From positions 168,477,481 to 168,541,480 of the forward strand of contig BSWB01000001.1 of NCBI GenBank assembly GCA_033239125.1: 64,000 nucleotides of DNA, given 5' to 3'. The notes below the pieces were generated by a model that saw only the letters and a program-made list of their open reading frames with translations, had not been told where the DNA came from and did no database searches. This document shows positions 44,609-54,770 of this stretch, piece by piece (position 1 is the first letter of the stretch; each line of letters begins with the position of its first letter). Both the position numbers and the translations under genes were made by a program. This DNA comes from Fagopyrum homotropicum (lineage: Eukaryota > Streptophyta > Magnoliopsida > Caryophyllales > Polygonaceae).

Positions 44609-44681
44609 GCGCCCAATAGGATTTGAACCTATACCAAAGGTTTAGAAAACCTCTGTCCTATCCATATTAGACAATGGTCGC
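44609..44681 (-). pseudogene. Plastid-type tRNA-Arg(UCU) copy inside the eEF1A leader intron
   Basis: On the minus strand the 73-nt sequence folds as a tRNA with anticodon loop UUUCUAA (anticodon UCU), T arm TATAGGTTCAAATCCTATT and D-arm region TTGTCTAATATGGATAGGAC. It matches, from memory, plastid trnR-UCU much better than nuclear tRNA-Arg. The copy has an extra AT in the D loop and an A-G mismatch at the fourth acceptor pair. No T run follows for polymerase III termination. It is therefore most likely a decayed piece of plastid DNA in the nucleus, lying in the same orientation as the host gene. Confidence 0.78.
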
Positions 44682-44968
44682 TTCTCCATATGAAAAGAAA
44701 TTCAGGAAACAATGGATTTAAAAAAACTAGTTTCAAAGAAATATGTTTTTTTTTCTGATAGACTGGATGTAAATTTGTTGTAAAAGATTGAAGCTTTAGT
44801 AGATGAACTTAGTCAAAGCGAAGAAAACAATAACTCACTATGAAGGTCGGAACGTGAAATCTAAACAGATCGAAAATATAAAAACATCCATCATCAATCA
44901 GATCAACAAACCCTGCGATATGAAACAAGAAAGAGTAATCGAAAGAAATAGAGGGATGGAAGAGGTAC

Positions 44969-45222
44969 CTCAAACGAAGAAAATGCAAAGAAGATGAAAT
45001 CTCTCTCGGCGTGGCGGAGAGAGCAGGCTTTGAGTATAATTGAGGGTTTACGAAAGAGGCAGAAGACAACCTTATAAAGGAGAAGATGTGTCGATGAGGG
45101 CTCTAACTAGGGTTTTACTATCAGCCGTCAATGGAAAATTAATCGGACGGCTGTGGATGGGCCGATAGGTTGTGAAGATATGCCAAGTGCAGCCCTAGTT
45201 TTATCAAAAGGTTATTTGGGCC
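44969..45222 (-). promoter_or_regulatory. eEF1A leader exon and promoter
   Basis: A GT donor (GTACCT) at 44963-44968 bounds a leader exon beginning at 44969. A TATA box (TTTATAA on the minus strand) lies within 45071-45080. Upstream are a telo box (TAGGGTTT on the plus strand, 45108-45115) and two TGGGCC site-II-type words (45158-45163 and 45217-45222). Telo box plus site II is the known arrangement in plant translation-factor and ribosomal-protein promoters, where it drives expression in dividing cells. Confidence 0.75.
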
Positions 45223-46584
45223 GTTGGTGGATAATAATCTGGTTACGAACCGGCCCGGGTACGTATGTATGAGATTTGGTGCGTTTTATTTTTTTAAATA
45301 AAACTCATTCTCATTCATCACACTATCACAGTCATCGGTTCAATCAAGAAAACCAAACCATTCGGAAAGTAAAACCATGAATATAAACAACCAGCTTAAT
45401 CGATAAGAGATTAACAAGTCAGTGAGCCACCCGATTTCCTCCCGTCTAACGAAAGACCACAAACTCCGATAAAAAATCGAACTCTTCTTGAGAATTAAAA
45501 GAATCCCGCCATTGTTACCATACTCGGTGTTTGTAAAGCAAATTTCTAACCACGTGACAATCGGATAAAATTATTTATCGCATAACTAGACTTACATCAA
45601 TTGTCAATTGATATCTCAATTGACTAATTCGCATAAGTGTTAGTCTAGTTATTTGAGAAGCAACTTCGTCTGCTTGTCACGTTATTAGGACTTTGTTTGA
45701 CATACATCAATGTTTGTCACCTTAGTTGATTGTCACGTACTCAAATTGTGCATATTGTTCACATTGAACTCAATATGAAGGTACAAGTGACTAGGCTCTC
45801 ACATTTTGTAATCAATACCTTAATAAAACATATAACAAATAAATATTTCAAATTCAGCTCTTGCATTTTGCATGGAATACTCCAATAAAACATCATAACT
45901 CATAAACACATACATACATACATCCAACACTATATAATCATAGATCAATGTAGTTGGGTTCTCCAAACCCTAGAAAAGATGAGAATCAATCTAAAACACA
46001 AAAACTTCCAAGTGGATGGGCATGAAGTCCAACCCAAACAAAAGGAAAATAAGAAGGATAAATGTCATCGAAGCGGCCTCGTCACTCTATAGGGCCGATC
46101 GGCCGCATTGGGCATGGTTGGTGGGTGTGCTCCAAAACTTGGTCCTTGACGTTAGCTCTTAGACTAGAGGTCATTTGTAGGTCATGTGTAGGGAGGATTT
46201 TCACAAGACTGATTGGGCAAAATGCTTGTCGATTACTCCTACATGCGTTCCCAATTTGTTCTTCACTTCACTCTCGGATTTCAACCATTTTCCGTCTTAA
46301 CCTTGACTTCTTTGACCGCAGGAAAATCCTTAGTGTGTATGGGGTGGTTTCGTTGCAGATAGTTCCTTCAAGCTCCGAAACCGCCGAAATACATGCAATC
46401 ACATGAACCAACTAGTATATATCCGAAAAACAAATAAGAAGGGAATATACCGATATGATATGTTGTTAAGTCCCAAAGAGAAAGAAAATGGAATAGAATG
46501 ATAATGGGGAAAAAAAACATTAATTTCAGTAATTTGAGTGTTATGAACTCTATGCATCATAAAATTTTAACAAATAAGGTTTAA
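45223..46584. other. Spacer; no gene supported
   Basis: AT-rich sequence. The inverted words ATCAATTGTCAATTGAT-type near 45596-45625 form a short hairpin. A plus-strand frame at 46062-46406 is open but shows no recognisable domain, and its composition does not look coding. Confidence 0.4.
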
Positions 46585-46921
46585 TGTTTTTTTGAGCAAA
46601 GGGTAAGGTACTAAGGTGTTTTCCTATTTTTCATATTCCTTTCGAAATTTGTGTACTATATTCTTTGAAGGTTTTTAAAGAAACAAAAAGGTTTAAAAAC
46701 AAAATTTTTGAATGGACACACTATATGTATATGAAAAATTGTACAAATAAAATTTCACGATTTTTAAAGCAATACGGCGTTTTTGGAATTTTTTATTTTT
46801 TTGTCGAATTTCGTGTACTCTACCCTTTGAACATTTGCAAAAAAATCAATTTTTAAGTAGTTGATTTCTTTTGGGTAATGGATATAGTTTATGCATCATA
46901 AAACTTCTTATCCTTACTATA
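46585..46921. repeat. Satellite-like ~180-bp repeat, first locus (about two units)
   Basis: Units contain, in order, a GAGCAA-GGGTA type word, a TTTCG(A)AATTT(C/G)GTGTACT word, CTTTGAA(C/G)(A/G)TTT, an A-rich tract and a CACTATATG...AAAACTT end. The same order is found in the tandem array at 53733-54770, seven kilobases away. Confidence 0.7.
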
Positions 46922-47063
46922 CTAAATGTGGGAGTTCCCCAAATGAATAGGGGAATTCCGCAATTATCCTTTCTATTTCCAGATTTACCCTCACTACAAT
47001 ACACATATTATGACACAGCTGTTGTCTTCTTTAGGCTTGCATTTGGGGAACTCCCACATTTAG
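46922..47063. mobile_element. Small MITE-like hairpin element (142 bp)
   Basis: A perfect 24-bp inverted repeat, starting CTAAATGTGGGAGTTC at 46922 and ending with its inverse at 47063, encloses 94 bp without coding capacity. Target-site duplication is not obvious, so superfamily is open. It sits ~55 bp before the putative first exon at 47118. Confidence 0.75.
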
Positions 47064-47117
47064 GTGCCTACTTCTTTTACCTCAGATCTGGAGAAGTCTA
47101 CGTACGCCCAACCGACT

Positions 47118-48937
47118 ATGGATGAAGAAGATCTAGGTCCGTCTCTTTCGGCTTCTTCGTCGGTCTTCAAGTCGCCACCAACGCTGCCTGCTTTGACTTG
47201 TCAGGTAAGTTGGTTTTCTTCTCTGATTTCGCTTCGGACCATCGGTGTTCTCCGTCTCTTTCAATTTGGGGTTTCAAACTCACACTCATCTTCTATACTA
47301 ATTAAATTCCTTTGTATTCCTTTGTAGCGCTCTTCTTCCCTGATTTCACTTTGTACTCTAAGCTTCCGATTTGCTTTCCGAGTGATAGGTGACTACTTGA
47401 GGCTATCGGTTTATGGCACATGTGAATTTCAACACTTATAAGGCCTACAACTAGAACTTTTTGAACACCATAGCCTTTATAGTAATAAGCCCGTAAAATA
47501 AGGTGTTGTGCAATTGGGTTCTATGCAAAAATCAATTTTCTCATTTATTTTCTTTAGTTATGAAATAATTTTTGTAAGGAGGTTTACAATTCACATTTAG
47601 CACTTTGTTGCTTATTTTTCTCTAAAAAAACTACAAATTGGGTAATTACCCTTATTTTTCAAGGGCGATGCTCAACAAGGTAAGGCTGGCCTTATAATTT
47701 AGATTTATAAAGTTTAAAACAATCACCTTGAAGGTTGCTTATTGTTATTTTGTTTAGGTGCCTGCCTTCCTGAGTGAATTGGATTGGAGTTTGGCTCCAA
47801 TTTTTTCTTTTCATTCTAACTTTTTTGCTCACATTTTTCTAAATTGCGTCAACCTCTCCAGAAAACTCTATGTTAAACTTTAAATGAAAAACTGAGATAG
47901 AAGTATTAAATCATGGTTGTTAAATGTTGTATGGAATTATATTATAATTTCAAGCTATTGGAGGTTGGTGTTGATTCTTTCCCTCGCTTTCAAGTTATCT
48001 CTTCTTGGTTTGATAGGTTGGTGTTGATTATTGTCTTGAAGAACTGCTATAATTAAGGCTCTCACTAGTGGTATTCCCTCTTCCTTTCTAGGTTTCTTTT
48101 CTTACTTCTTACTTGTTAAATTCGGCTTAGGTTTTCATGTGTTTTGCCGTTTTTAATTTTGCAGATGTTGTAGAGTTCTATAAATTTTGTACAAATGCAT
48201 ACCTCAGTCTATAGGAACAAATGATGGGAATACTTGGATAACCTCATATCTCTTACCAATAAATTTAGCAAGCACGTTCATATTTCTTAACATTTTATAT
48301 GGAATACAAGTTGCACATACTTGGCGTGCTTGGATGTGTTCTCTATGTTGTTGGATCTACTGTTATGGTCTCATGTGATTCTTGACTAAATTTGTACTAT
48401 TATGAGTTGAGTCCTGATGCTTATAGTTAGGTTTTGGGTTTTTCAATTTTTTTCTTTTGTAGAATTTGTTATAGTTAGTTTCTTGGGCATTTTTATAATC
48501 ATTTAAATAACGCTTTTTCACTATCAAATTACTAGAGATCACATATTAGTGGAGCTTATTAGTTCATATTCAATTTCATGAAAATTCCTTTCTTTTTATT
48601 CTTTTACTACTACGAGCATAGTGATTGATCAATATGTTTTTACCTAATTCCAGCCAGAGTCGGGTTTTCAAGAAAGTTTTAACATTTATAGTGCATTTGT
48701 GATGAGCTTGATAGAATAAGCTCAACTACAGTAAAAGATCATAATTTATGCTTTATTATTCAATCTGTCTCATCATTTAATGATGCTACTATACTTGTCT
48801 CTTTTTGGTTGAGTTTGTAACCATGTCACTATTTTGTTGCATTTCAGGAACCCGCCACTACCCTAAAAGAACAAGTTGGAATTGTTTATGAGTCATCTTC
48901 CTATGATGAAGAGGATGTCTCTTGTACCAGTAAAGAG
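47118..48937 (+). CDS. Putative two-exon fragment of an unrecognised acidic protein
   Basis: A short frame opens at MDEEDLGPSLSASSSVF (47118-47204, 29 codons) and ends at a good donor, CAG|GTAAGT. A second frame (48848-48937, 30 codons, TLKEQVGIVYESSSYDEEDV) is bounded by TTTCAG and GAG|GTAATA. Both junctions are phase 0, so the exons can be joined. No third exon could be placed with confidence; the region after 49850 has frames such as VELVTAHKAHP but no clear boundary. Product unknown. It may be a gene remnant. Confidence 0.3.
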
Positions 48938-49479
48938 GTAATATCTTTTCTTATTTCCTTTGTGTTTATATGTCAAAGTTGATATGCATCTCTATTCTGA
49001 CAGATTCTTTAACATATATACATCTAATGGTGTGACCGTGCATGAGTTATCGTTATAAATATCCAAAACACGGGGATCTTTTGTGTTGTGATGGTTGCCC
49101 TAGGGTTCTTCACAAAGTTTTGGTCTATTGTGCTGTATAAACTATATTTTCTTGTGCTTGAAGAGTCGCCTTTTGATTTGTAGTAATTTGCTTAAGTGTG
49201 GATACATAATTAAAGAAATATGTTGTTATTAAAGAAATATGTTGTTATTAATTTCGTGGTTATGTACATATGTTGATACATAATTCCAATATAGTTGGGA
49301 CGTGATATCTGTGTACATATGAACATATTAATGTGTCAAGTTTCAATTGAGGATCCGTGATGAATACATAATTTTTGCGACTTTTTACATAACAATTACG
49401 TTTATGTACTACAAGTGTTTGTCATTTTGACAATGTTTGGTTACATAAATTCGTCATTTACACAAAGTTTGGTTATACA

Positions 49480-49690
49480 AGTCTTTTATGCATTAACATT
49501 GTGTAGTTGGAACTGTGTAATTGAAATTATGTATTAACATTGTGTAATTGAAATTGTGTAATAGAATATGTATGCCCAATGAATTTTATGTAGCTGCTAT
49601 TTGTGTTTTATGTATTAATATTGTGTAATTGAAATTGTGTACGGACATTGTGTAATTGAAATTATGTATTAAAATTGTGTATTAAATATT
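49480..49690. repeat. Degenerate minisatellite of the ATTGTGTAATTGAAATT type
   Basis: The words ATTGTGTAATTGAAATT and TGTGTATTAA recur at least five times with irregular spacing and with variants. Confidence 0.75.
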
Positions 49691-49739
49691 GTGTATCGTC
49701 AAAAGAATACACGAAGTTTGATTAGTCTAACTGGTATAA

Positions 49740-49760
49740 GGGCGGGGGGTGGGGGTGGGG
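49740..49760 (+). other. Four-run G tract with one-base loops
   Basis: The plus strand has runs of 3, 6, 5 and 4 G separated by single C or T bases. This is a canonical intramolecular G-quadruplex pattern in an otherwise AT-rich neighbourhood. Confidence 0.85.
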
Positions 49761-50567
49761 CTACTCGTTCAGATTTTGTGTTGTACCCTTGTGCGTGGTT
49801 TATCATTTGCAGCAATGACTAACTATTTTCTCATTTCATATATACAAAGAATATATAAAGAGTATATCACAACCCAAAAGAGAACATACAACAAAAGCAG
49901 CAACGAAGCGAACCAAGTTCAAAGAATGGGGATGGTGGTGTTGTAATGAGGTAACCAACAACAAAGGAAGTTGAGCTTGTCACTGCTCATAAAGCACACC
50001 CAATCAACTCTGAACCGAGGAGAATTCAATTTGATGTTGAACTAACGCTTAACCTTGCTAGAAAACTTGACTCTGATAAGGGCAATAACAACAACATCCT
50101 TAGTAGGCCCGATAATGATAAGATTAAGGATAAATCGCAAGTTGGGTCAATGGGTCCAGTCATTGTCATCCTATGTGAGGATTTGATACGATAGTACATT
50201 GTTTTGTATGCATGTCCTTGATTGTGGTGGGAAAATTGAGCTCAAGATTTTAAGAAGCAAGGAACCAAAATGAATTGGAAAATGTGGTTTGACTAATGGA
50301 TAGTATTAGTGAAATTGGCATGCAAGTACCAATATGATTCACAATTCTCCTTAGTGAACTTCAATATATGTAGAATATGTTGGGATTTGAGTAACTTTCT
50401 AAAATGTGTAGCATATAAATTTGGTGGGTTACTCCAATTATCTATTGACTATTGACAATTCACTGTTGTTTATGGGCAAAACTTTTTATCACTTTAGAAT
50501 CCACATTTCATGTGCTTATTTGAAATAAGATTAAGTTTTGGTAAGTAATTTACAAAAGCCTAGCATA

Positions 50568-51123
50568 TGATACGCCCCCGGATGGCGATGTCATCCGTGT
50601 TTCCAGCCAGAAGGACCCGCACAATTTTGAAGACGTTTATTATTATTATTATTCGGCTATTTAATAATTGGCTTTTCATATTCGGAACTTTAATTCCGTA
50701 ACTTAATTCCGTGAATTAAATTCCGACCTTTCATATTTTAGGCTTTTCATTTCCGGAACTTAATTCGGCTTTTAATTCCGTCAATTATATTTGGACTTTT
50801 TGTATGACCTTCATCCACTATATAAGGATGGCTTGGCTCATTTATAATAGCATGTCTAAGTTGAAATCCAAGTGTTGAGAATGAAAATCCTCTTACTTGG
50901 TTTAGGCATCACATTCTTCTTCAATCCTCTTAAAGTTCTATCTCGGATCTAGTCTTTGATCCAAGCCTATCATACTCGAGGATCCTTTTGAAGGATCGAT
51001 CGAACGCTTCTGCATCCATTTTTATGCTTCCGTCGTCCACGTGCTTCCATTTGATCCAATTCAAACGATCAAGAAGAAGTAGTTGAAGTTTCTAGTCGAT
51101 CTAGATCTCCCGTATTTCTGCCA
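50568..51123 (+). repeat. 5' LTR (556 bp)
   Basis: Starts TGATACGCCCCCGGATGG and ends TTTCTGCCA. It contains a TATATAAGG word near 50818-50826 that could serve as the TATA box of the element. Confidence 0.92.
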
Positions 51124-51124
51124 T

Positions 51125-51136
51125 TGGTATCAGAGC
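51125..51136 (+). promoter_or_regulatory. Primer-binding site (initiator tRNA-Met)
   Basis: TGGTATCAGAGC, one base after the 5' LTR. This is the standard initiator tRNA-Met primer site of plant LTR elements. Confidence 0.95.
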
Positions 51137-51204
51137 TCGGGATCGAGGTCAAGTTCTTTACTTGTGTTCTTGATTGTTCATCATCAAAAATTTTTTTTCT
51201 CTTC

Positions 51205-51345
51205 AGTATTCTTTGAAGATCTTCAAGTGTTCTTCGGTGTTCTTCGAAGATCTTCATTGTGTTCTTTGGTGTTCTTCGGTGTTCTTCGAAGATCTTCAAG
51301 TATTCTTCAGTGTTCTTCGAAGATCTTCAAGTGTTTCTTCATCGT
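51205..51345. repeat. Palindromic tandem repeat in the LTR-element leader (plus copy)
   Basis: Four copies of GAAGATCTTC, three of them within TTCGAAGATCTTC, with spacers of the AAGTGTTCTTCGGTGTTC type and spacing of about 30, 45 and 30 bp. It corresponds to the array at 20441-20575. Confidence 0.85.
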
Positions 51346-51350
51346 TCATC

Positions 51351-52232
51351 ATGTTCTATGATGATTATGATTCTTATGATGAGGATGAGGAATGGTTACC
51401 TCCTCCGTATCCACCGAAGGCCAAACAAACCACCCGGAAGTACCGACGGAGACAATATTTTGAGGACGAGGAGTGGTTGCCTCCTCCGGACCCACCAAGG
51501 CTGACTTATTCCATGGACGGGCACCAACGGTATCCACACCGACAAGCTTATTTTGAGGATACTTATATTGCCCCAAAACGTCATGCTAATGCCAAAGGAG
51601 AGTTGGTCGTGCTCAAGGAAACAAATGATGATCTAAAGCGTGAGTTAGAAGCTTTGAAGGCACAAGTTCTTGCATTAATGACGGTTGCCCAACAAGAAGA
51701 ACCTCAAGCGGTGTCTCAACCACGGTGTGAGTTGGTGGTTCAACCGTTGTGTGATGAAGTTGAAGACGAGGAAGATGGCGTCATTAAAACTTGTGCCCCG
51801 ATTATTCCAATTCATCTTGTCAATCCGTTATGTGGAGAATATTTTGAAGATGACAAAGATGAGATCATCATCAAGGGTGAAGAAGCCATCAGTCATGACA
51901 ATGAAACCATTATGTTGTTGGCCTACTAGTTCGAACCGGTTGAACCGAGGTTTGATTTTGTTTTGTCTAATAACATATTTACCAACTTACCCTTGCTTCT
52001 TTCCGGCATGCCTTCGACGTACAATGTCACAAGCTTAGACGTCATGGTAGACAAACTCACCGGCGAGACCATCCACATGTACTACAAGTTTGAGCCTCCC
52101 GATCCGGAGTTCATCCTATTTATGTTCAACAAGCTTGGCGGCCCCACCGTTCTTTTGAAAGACTACAAGTCCAAGCCGCCCGACTTCAACAATGTGCATC
52201 CAGTGTTGAATTTCATGGGTCTTGTTCCTTAA
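51351..52232 (+). pseudogene. LTR-element acidic proline-rich coiled-coil protein, one internal stop
   Basis: The frame runs 293 codons from MFYDDYDSYDEDEEWLPPP to LNFMGLVP. It is interrupted by a single TAG at 51927-51929, near residue 193. The order of parts matches the copy at 19532-20431: two DEEWLPPP blocks, an arginine-rich link (RKYRRRQY), a coiled-coil heptad segment (LKETNDDLKRELEALKAQV), IPIHLVNPLCG with acidic EDDKDE, and the C-terminal DYKSKPPD motif. The other copy has sense codons where this one has the stop, so the stop is probably an inactivating mutation. Homology to Gag was not recognised; only position suggests a gag-like role. Confidence 0.75.
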
Positions 52233-52278
52233 GTGACTCCTTTCTTTTCTGACGGTGAAACGGGGACGTTTCACATTT

Positions 52279-52288
52279 AAGAGGAGGA
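52279..52288 (+). promoter_or_regulatory. Polypurine tract
   Basis: AAGAGGAGGA just before the 3' LTR start at 52292. The minus copy has AAGAGGAGGAGAA at the matching place. Confidence 0.85.
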
Positions 52289-52291
52289 TAA

Positions 52292-52779
52292 TGATACGCC
52301 CCTGGATGGCGATGTCATCCGTGTTTCCGGCTAGAAGGACCCACACAATTTTGAAGACGTTTATTATTATTCGGCTATTTAATAATTGACTTTTTATATT
52401 CGGAACTTTAATTCCGTGAATTAAATTCCGACCTTTCATATTTTAGGCTTTTCATTTCCGGAACTTAATTCGGCTTTTAATTCCGTCATTTATATTTGGA
52501 CTCTTTGTATGACCTCCATCCACAATATAAGGATGGCTTGGCTCATTTGTAATATCATGTCTAAGTTGAAATTCAAGTGTTGAGAATGAAAATCCTCTTA
52601 CTTGGTTTAAGCATCACATTCTTCTTCAATCCTCTTAAAAGTTCTATCTTGGATCTAGTCTTTGATCCAAGCCTAACATACTCGAGGATCCTCTTAAAAG
52701 TTCCATTTGATCCAATTCAAACGATCAAGAAGAAGTAGTTGAAGTTTATCCTCGATGTAGATCTCCCGTATTTCTATCA
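52292..52779 (+). repeat. 3' LTR (488 bp)
   Basis: Starts TGATACGCCCCTGGATGG and ends TTTCTATCA. It lacks about 50 bp near its end and a shorter stretch around TTAATTCCG compared with the 5' LTR. Confidence 0.9.
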
Positions 52780-53160
52780 TCATACTTTTATTTATTTATT
52801 TCGGTGTCACCCCACTCTATCTTGTTGCATCATAGTATGCTTGAATTATCCAAAAGTTTGGGTTCTCATCTAAATTTAAGGTGTTAGTTTCCCCTCCACT
52901 AATCAGTAGTTCTGAACTTTAAAATCCACATTTCATGTGCTTAATTTGAAATAAGATTATGTTTCTGTAACTGTTTTACAAAGGCCTATCATACTTCTTC
53001 TTTTATCTTTTTTTCCCCCTCCTTTTTAAAAAATATTTTGGTGTCATCTCACTCTATCTTGTTGCACCATAGTATGCTCGAATTATCCAAAAGTTTGGGT
53101 TCTCATCTAAATTTAAGGTATTAAATTCGCATCCGTTAATCAATAATTCTAAAGTTTTCA
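52780..53160. repeat. Tandem duplication (~237-bp period) interrupted by the LTR element
   Basis: GTGTCA(C/T)C(C/T)CACTCTATCTTG lies at 52804 and again 237 bp later, followed by the same ATAGTATGCT...CCAAAAGTTTGGGTTC order. The upstream end of the first unit (ATCCACATTTCATGTGC, about 50500) is separated from the rest by the LTR insertion. Confidence 0.85.
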
Positions 53161-53732
53161 AGTATCAATTAGGATTTCAGGTTCATAATTCCTGGAATTG
53201 GAGTTGCCGAATAAAGAAATCTCGCATGAACATGGGATATATGTACCAAATAAGACACAAAAAACTGATATATGTATTAGTAAAAATAAATTGTATAACA
53301 ATTAGTGGTATCTGTTGAAGACTTGGATAAAGCAACTTGGTGTCTTTTGTTGTTTTATGTTTAAAATCATCTATCTAGCTTCCATTTGAAATTTCCATAA
53401 TCTCATTACTAGAATATACAAATATATGATAATCTCATGTGTAATGGGAATGGAAATCCTCAAACATTGTTGCCGACTTATCAGTTTCACGAGTCCCTAC
53501 AATAAAACTTACTACATCTTGCATCCATATGTATTAACGAGCTACAATATTTATCAAGGTTCAACATTTTCGGTATCATATAATAAAAATAACCGATCAA
53601 AAACACGTGCGCGGTTAAATTTATGTACAAATCAATACAAATGTTCAGATGTTTCCCTTCTCGATGTTCCATCATTCCCTACTCGGTTACTACTTGTATA
53701 TATAACTAGTTCGGAAGCGTTGTTTGCCTAGT

Positions 53733-54770
53733 GTACAAAAAAGTTCCACGGTTTTGGGAACAAGGGGTATAACGTTTTCGGAGTGTTTGAGGTTTTCGGC
53801 GAATTTAAGTACTATATACCCTTTGAACGTTTTCAAACCACGACAAGATTTAAAAAGATTAAAGTCCTTAGAACGTACACACTCTATACATTATAAAACT
53901 TGAAGAAACAAGTTTCTTTGTGTTGGGAGCAAGAGAAAAACATTTTTTTTTTTGGGGGGGTGTTAGATTTTTGGTGAATTTGTGTATTGTATCCGTCGAA
54001 CATTTTCAAGTAACGAAAAGCTTTAATTACTTGAATTTATGGAAATGTCACACACTATGTGTAACACCCGGTCCAACACGCTATGTATAAATGTTTAAAT
54101 TGTCCTAACTTATCTTAATTCTTTAGTTAAGGTAAAGTTATCTCGTATATGATACTAAAATAACATACTTCATGTTACATGAAATTCTAAAATTTTATTA
54201 TTACACACACCGTACATTACTATTTTGTATATAATTTGTATATATAGTTGTATACACTAACTAATATTTACACGGTATAAGCCTATATAAATTAGACTCA
54301 TATCAAACTTATAAAATTAATATTATACCTTATTTAGTATTGTACTACACTATGCATCGTAAAACTTGTACCAACAAATATCACTGTTTGTGGAGCAAGA
54401 GATACATCATTGTTGGAAGTTTCGAGATTTCCGGCGAATTTCGTGTAATATAATACCTTTGAACATTTTTTAAAAAGCAACAAGTTTTAAAAATTGATAT
54501 TTTGGAAAATGGTATAATATATAAATCGTAAAACTTGTACAAAATAAGTTTCACGGTTTTTAGAGCAAGGGATACGACGTTTTCAAAGTTTTTGAGATTT
54601 CCGAAATTTTCATGTATTATATTATTTGCCCTTTGAACATTATAAAAAAACGAGAAATTTAAAATAATAAAAAATTTTGGGAATGGAGAAACTATATGGC
54701 TGAAAAATAACTTGTAACTATTTTCCTATCTTTGAGATTTCCGGCAAATTTCACGTATTATACCTTTGTT
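53733..54770. repeat. Satellite-like ~180-bp tandem repeat, second locus
   Basis: Units start near 53733, 53916, 54388 and 54556, with a partial unit near 54730. Each has a GGAGCAAG(A/G)GATA-type word, then GAGATTTCCGGCGAATTT and CTTTGAACATTTT, an A-rich part and an end of the CTATA...AAAACTTG kind. About 300 bp of other AT-rich DNA (54058-54355) splits the array. Confidence 0.75.

Larger units (their letters stand above)
48938..50567. other. AT-rich spacer with minisatellite, G-rich tract and weak coding-like pieces
   Basis: It holds the minisatellite at 49480-49690 and a G-run cluster at 49740-49760. A stretch near 49950-50190 has a frame of ordinary amino-acid composition (VELVTAHKAHPINSEP) but no clear exon limits. 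The last ~75 bp before 50568 are repeated at about 52917-52990. Confidence 0.4.
50568..52779 (+). mobile_element. Non-autonomous LTR retrotransposon, complete copy on plus strand
   Basis: Order: 5' LTR (50568-51123), primer-binding site (51125-51136), leader with palindromic repeats (51205-51345), one ORF region (51351-52232), polypurine tract (52279-52288) and 3' LTR (52292-52779). LTRs begin TGATACGCC and end in CA. The flanking words are GCATA and TCATA, a 5-bp target duplication with one mismatch. No protease, reverse transcriptase, RNase H or integrase is encoded in the ~1.17-kb interior. The two LTRs differ by several indels, so the insertion is not new. The same family occurs at 18967-20694. 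Confidence 0.92.

Noticed and set aside
46062..46406. 114-codon plus-strand frame
   Set aside because: No recognisable domain, low-confidence composition, no splice partners or promoter seen.
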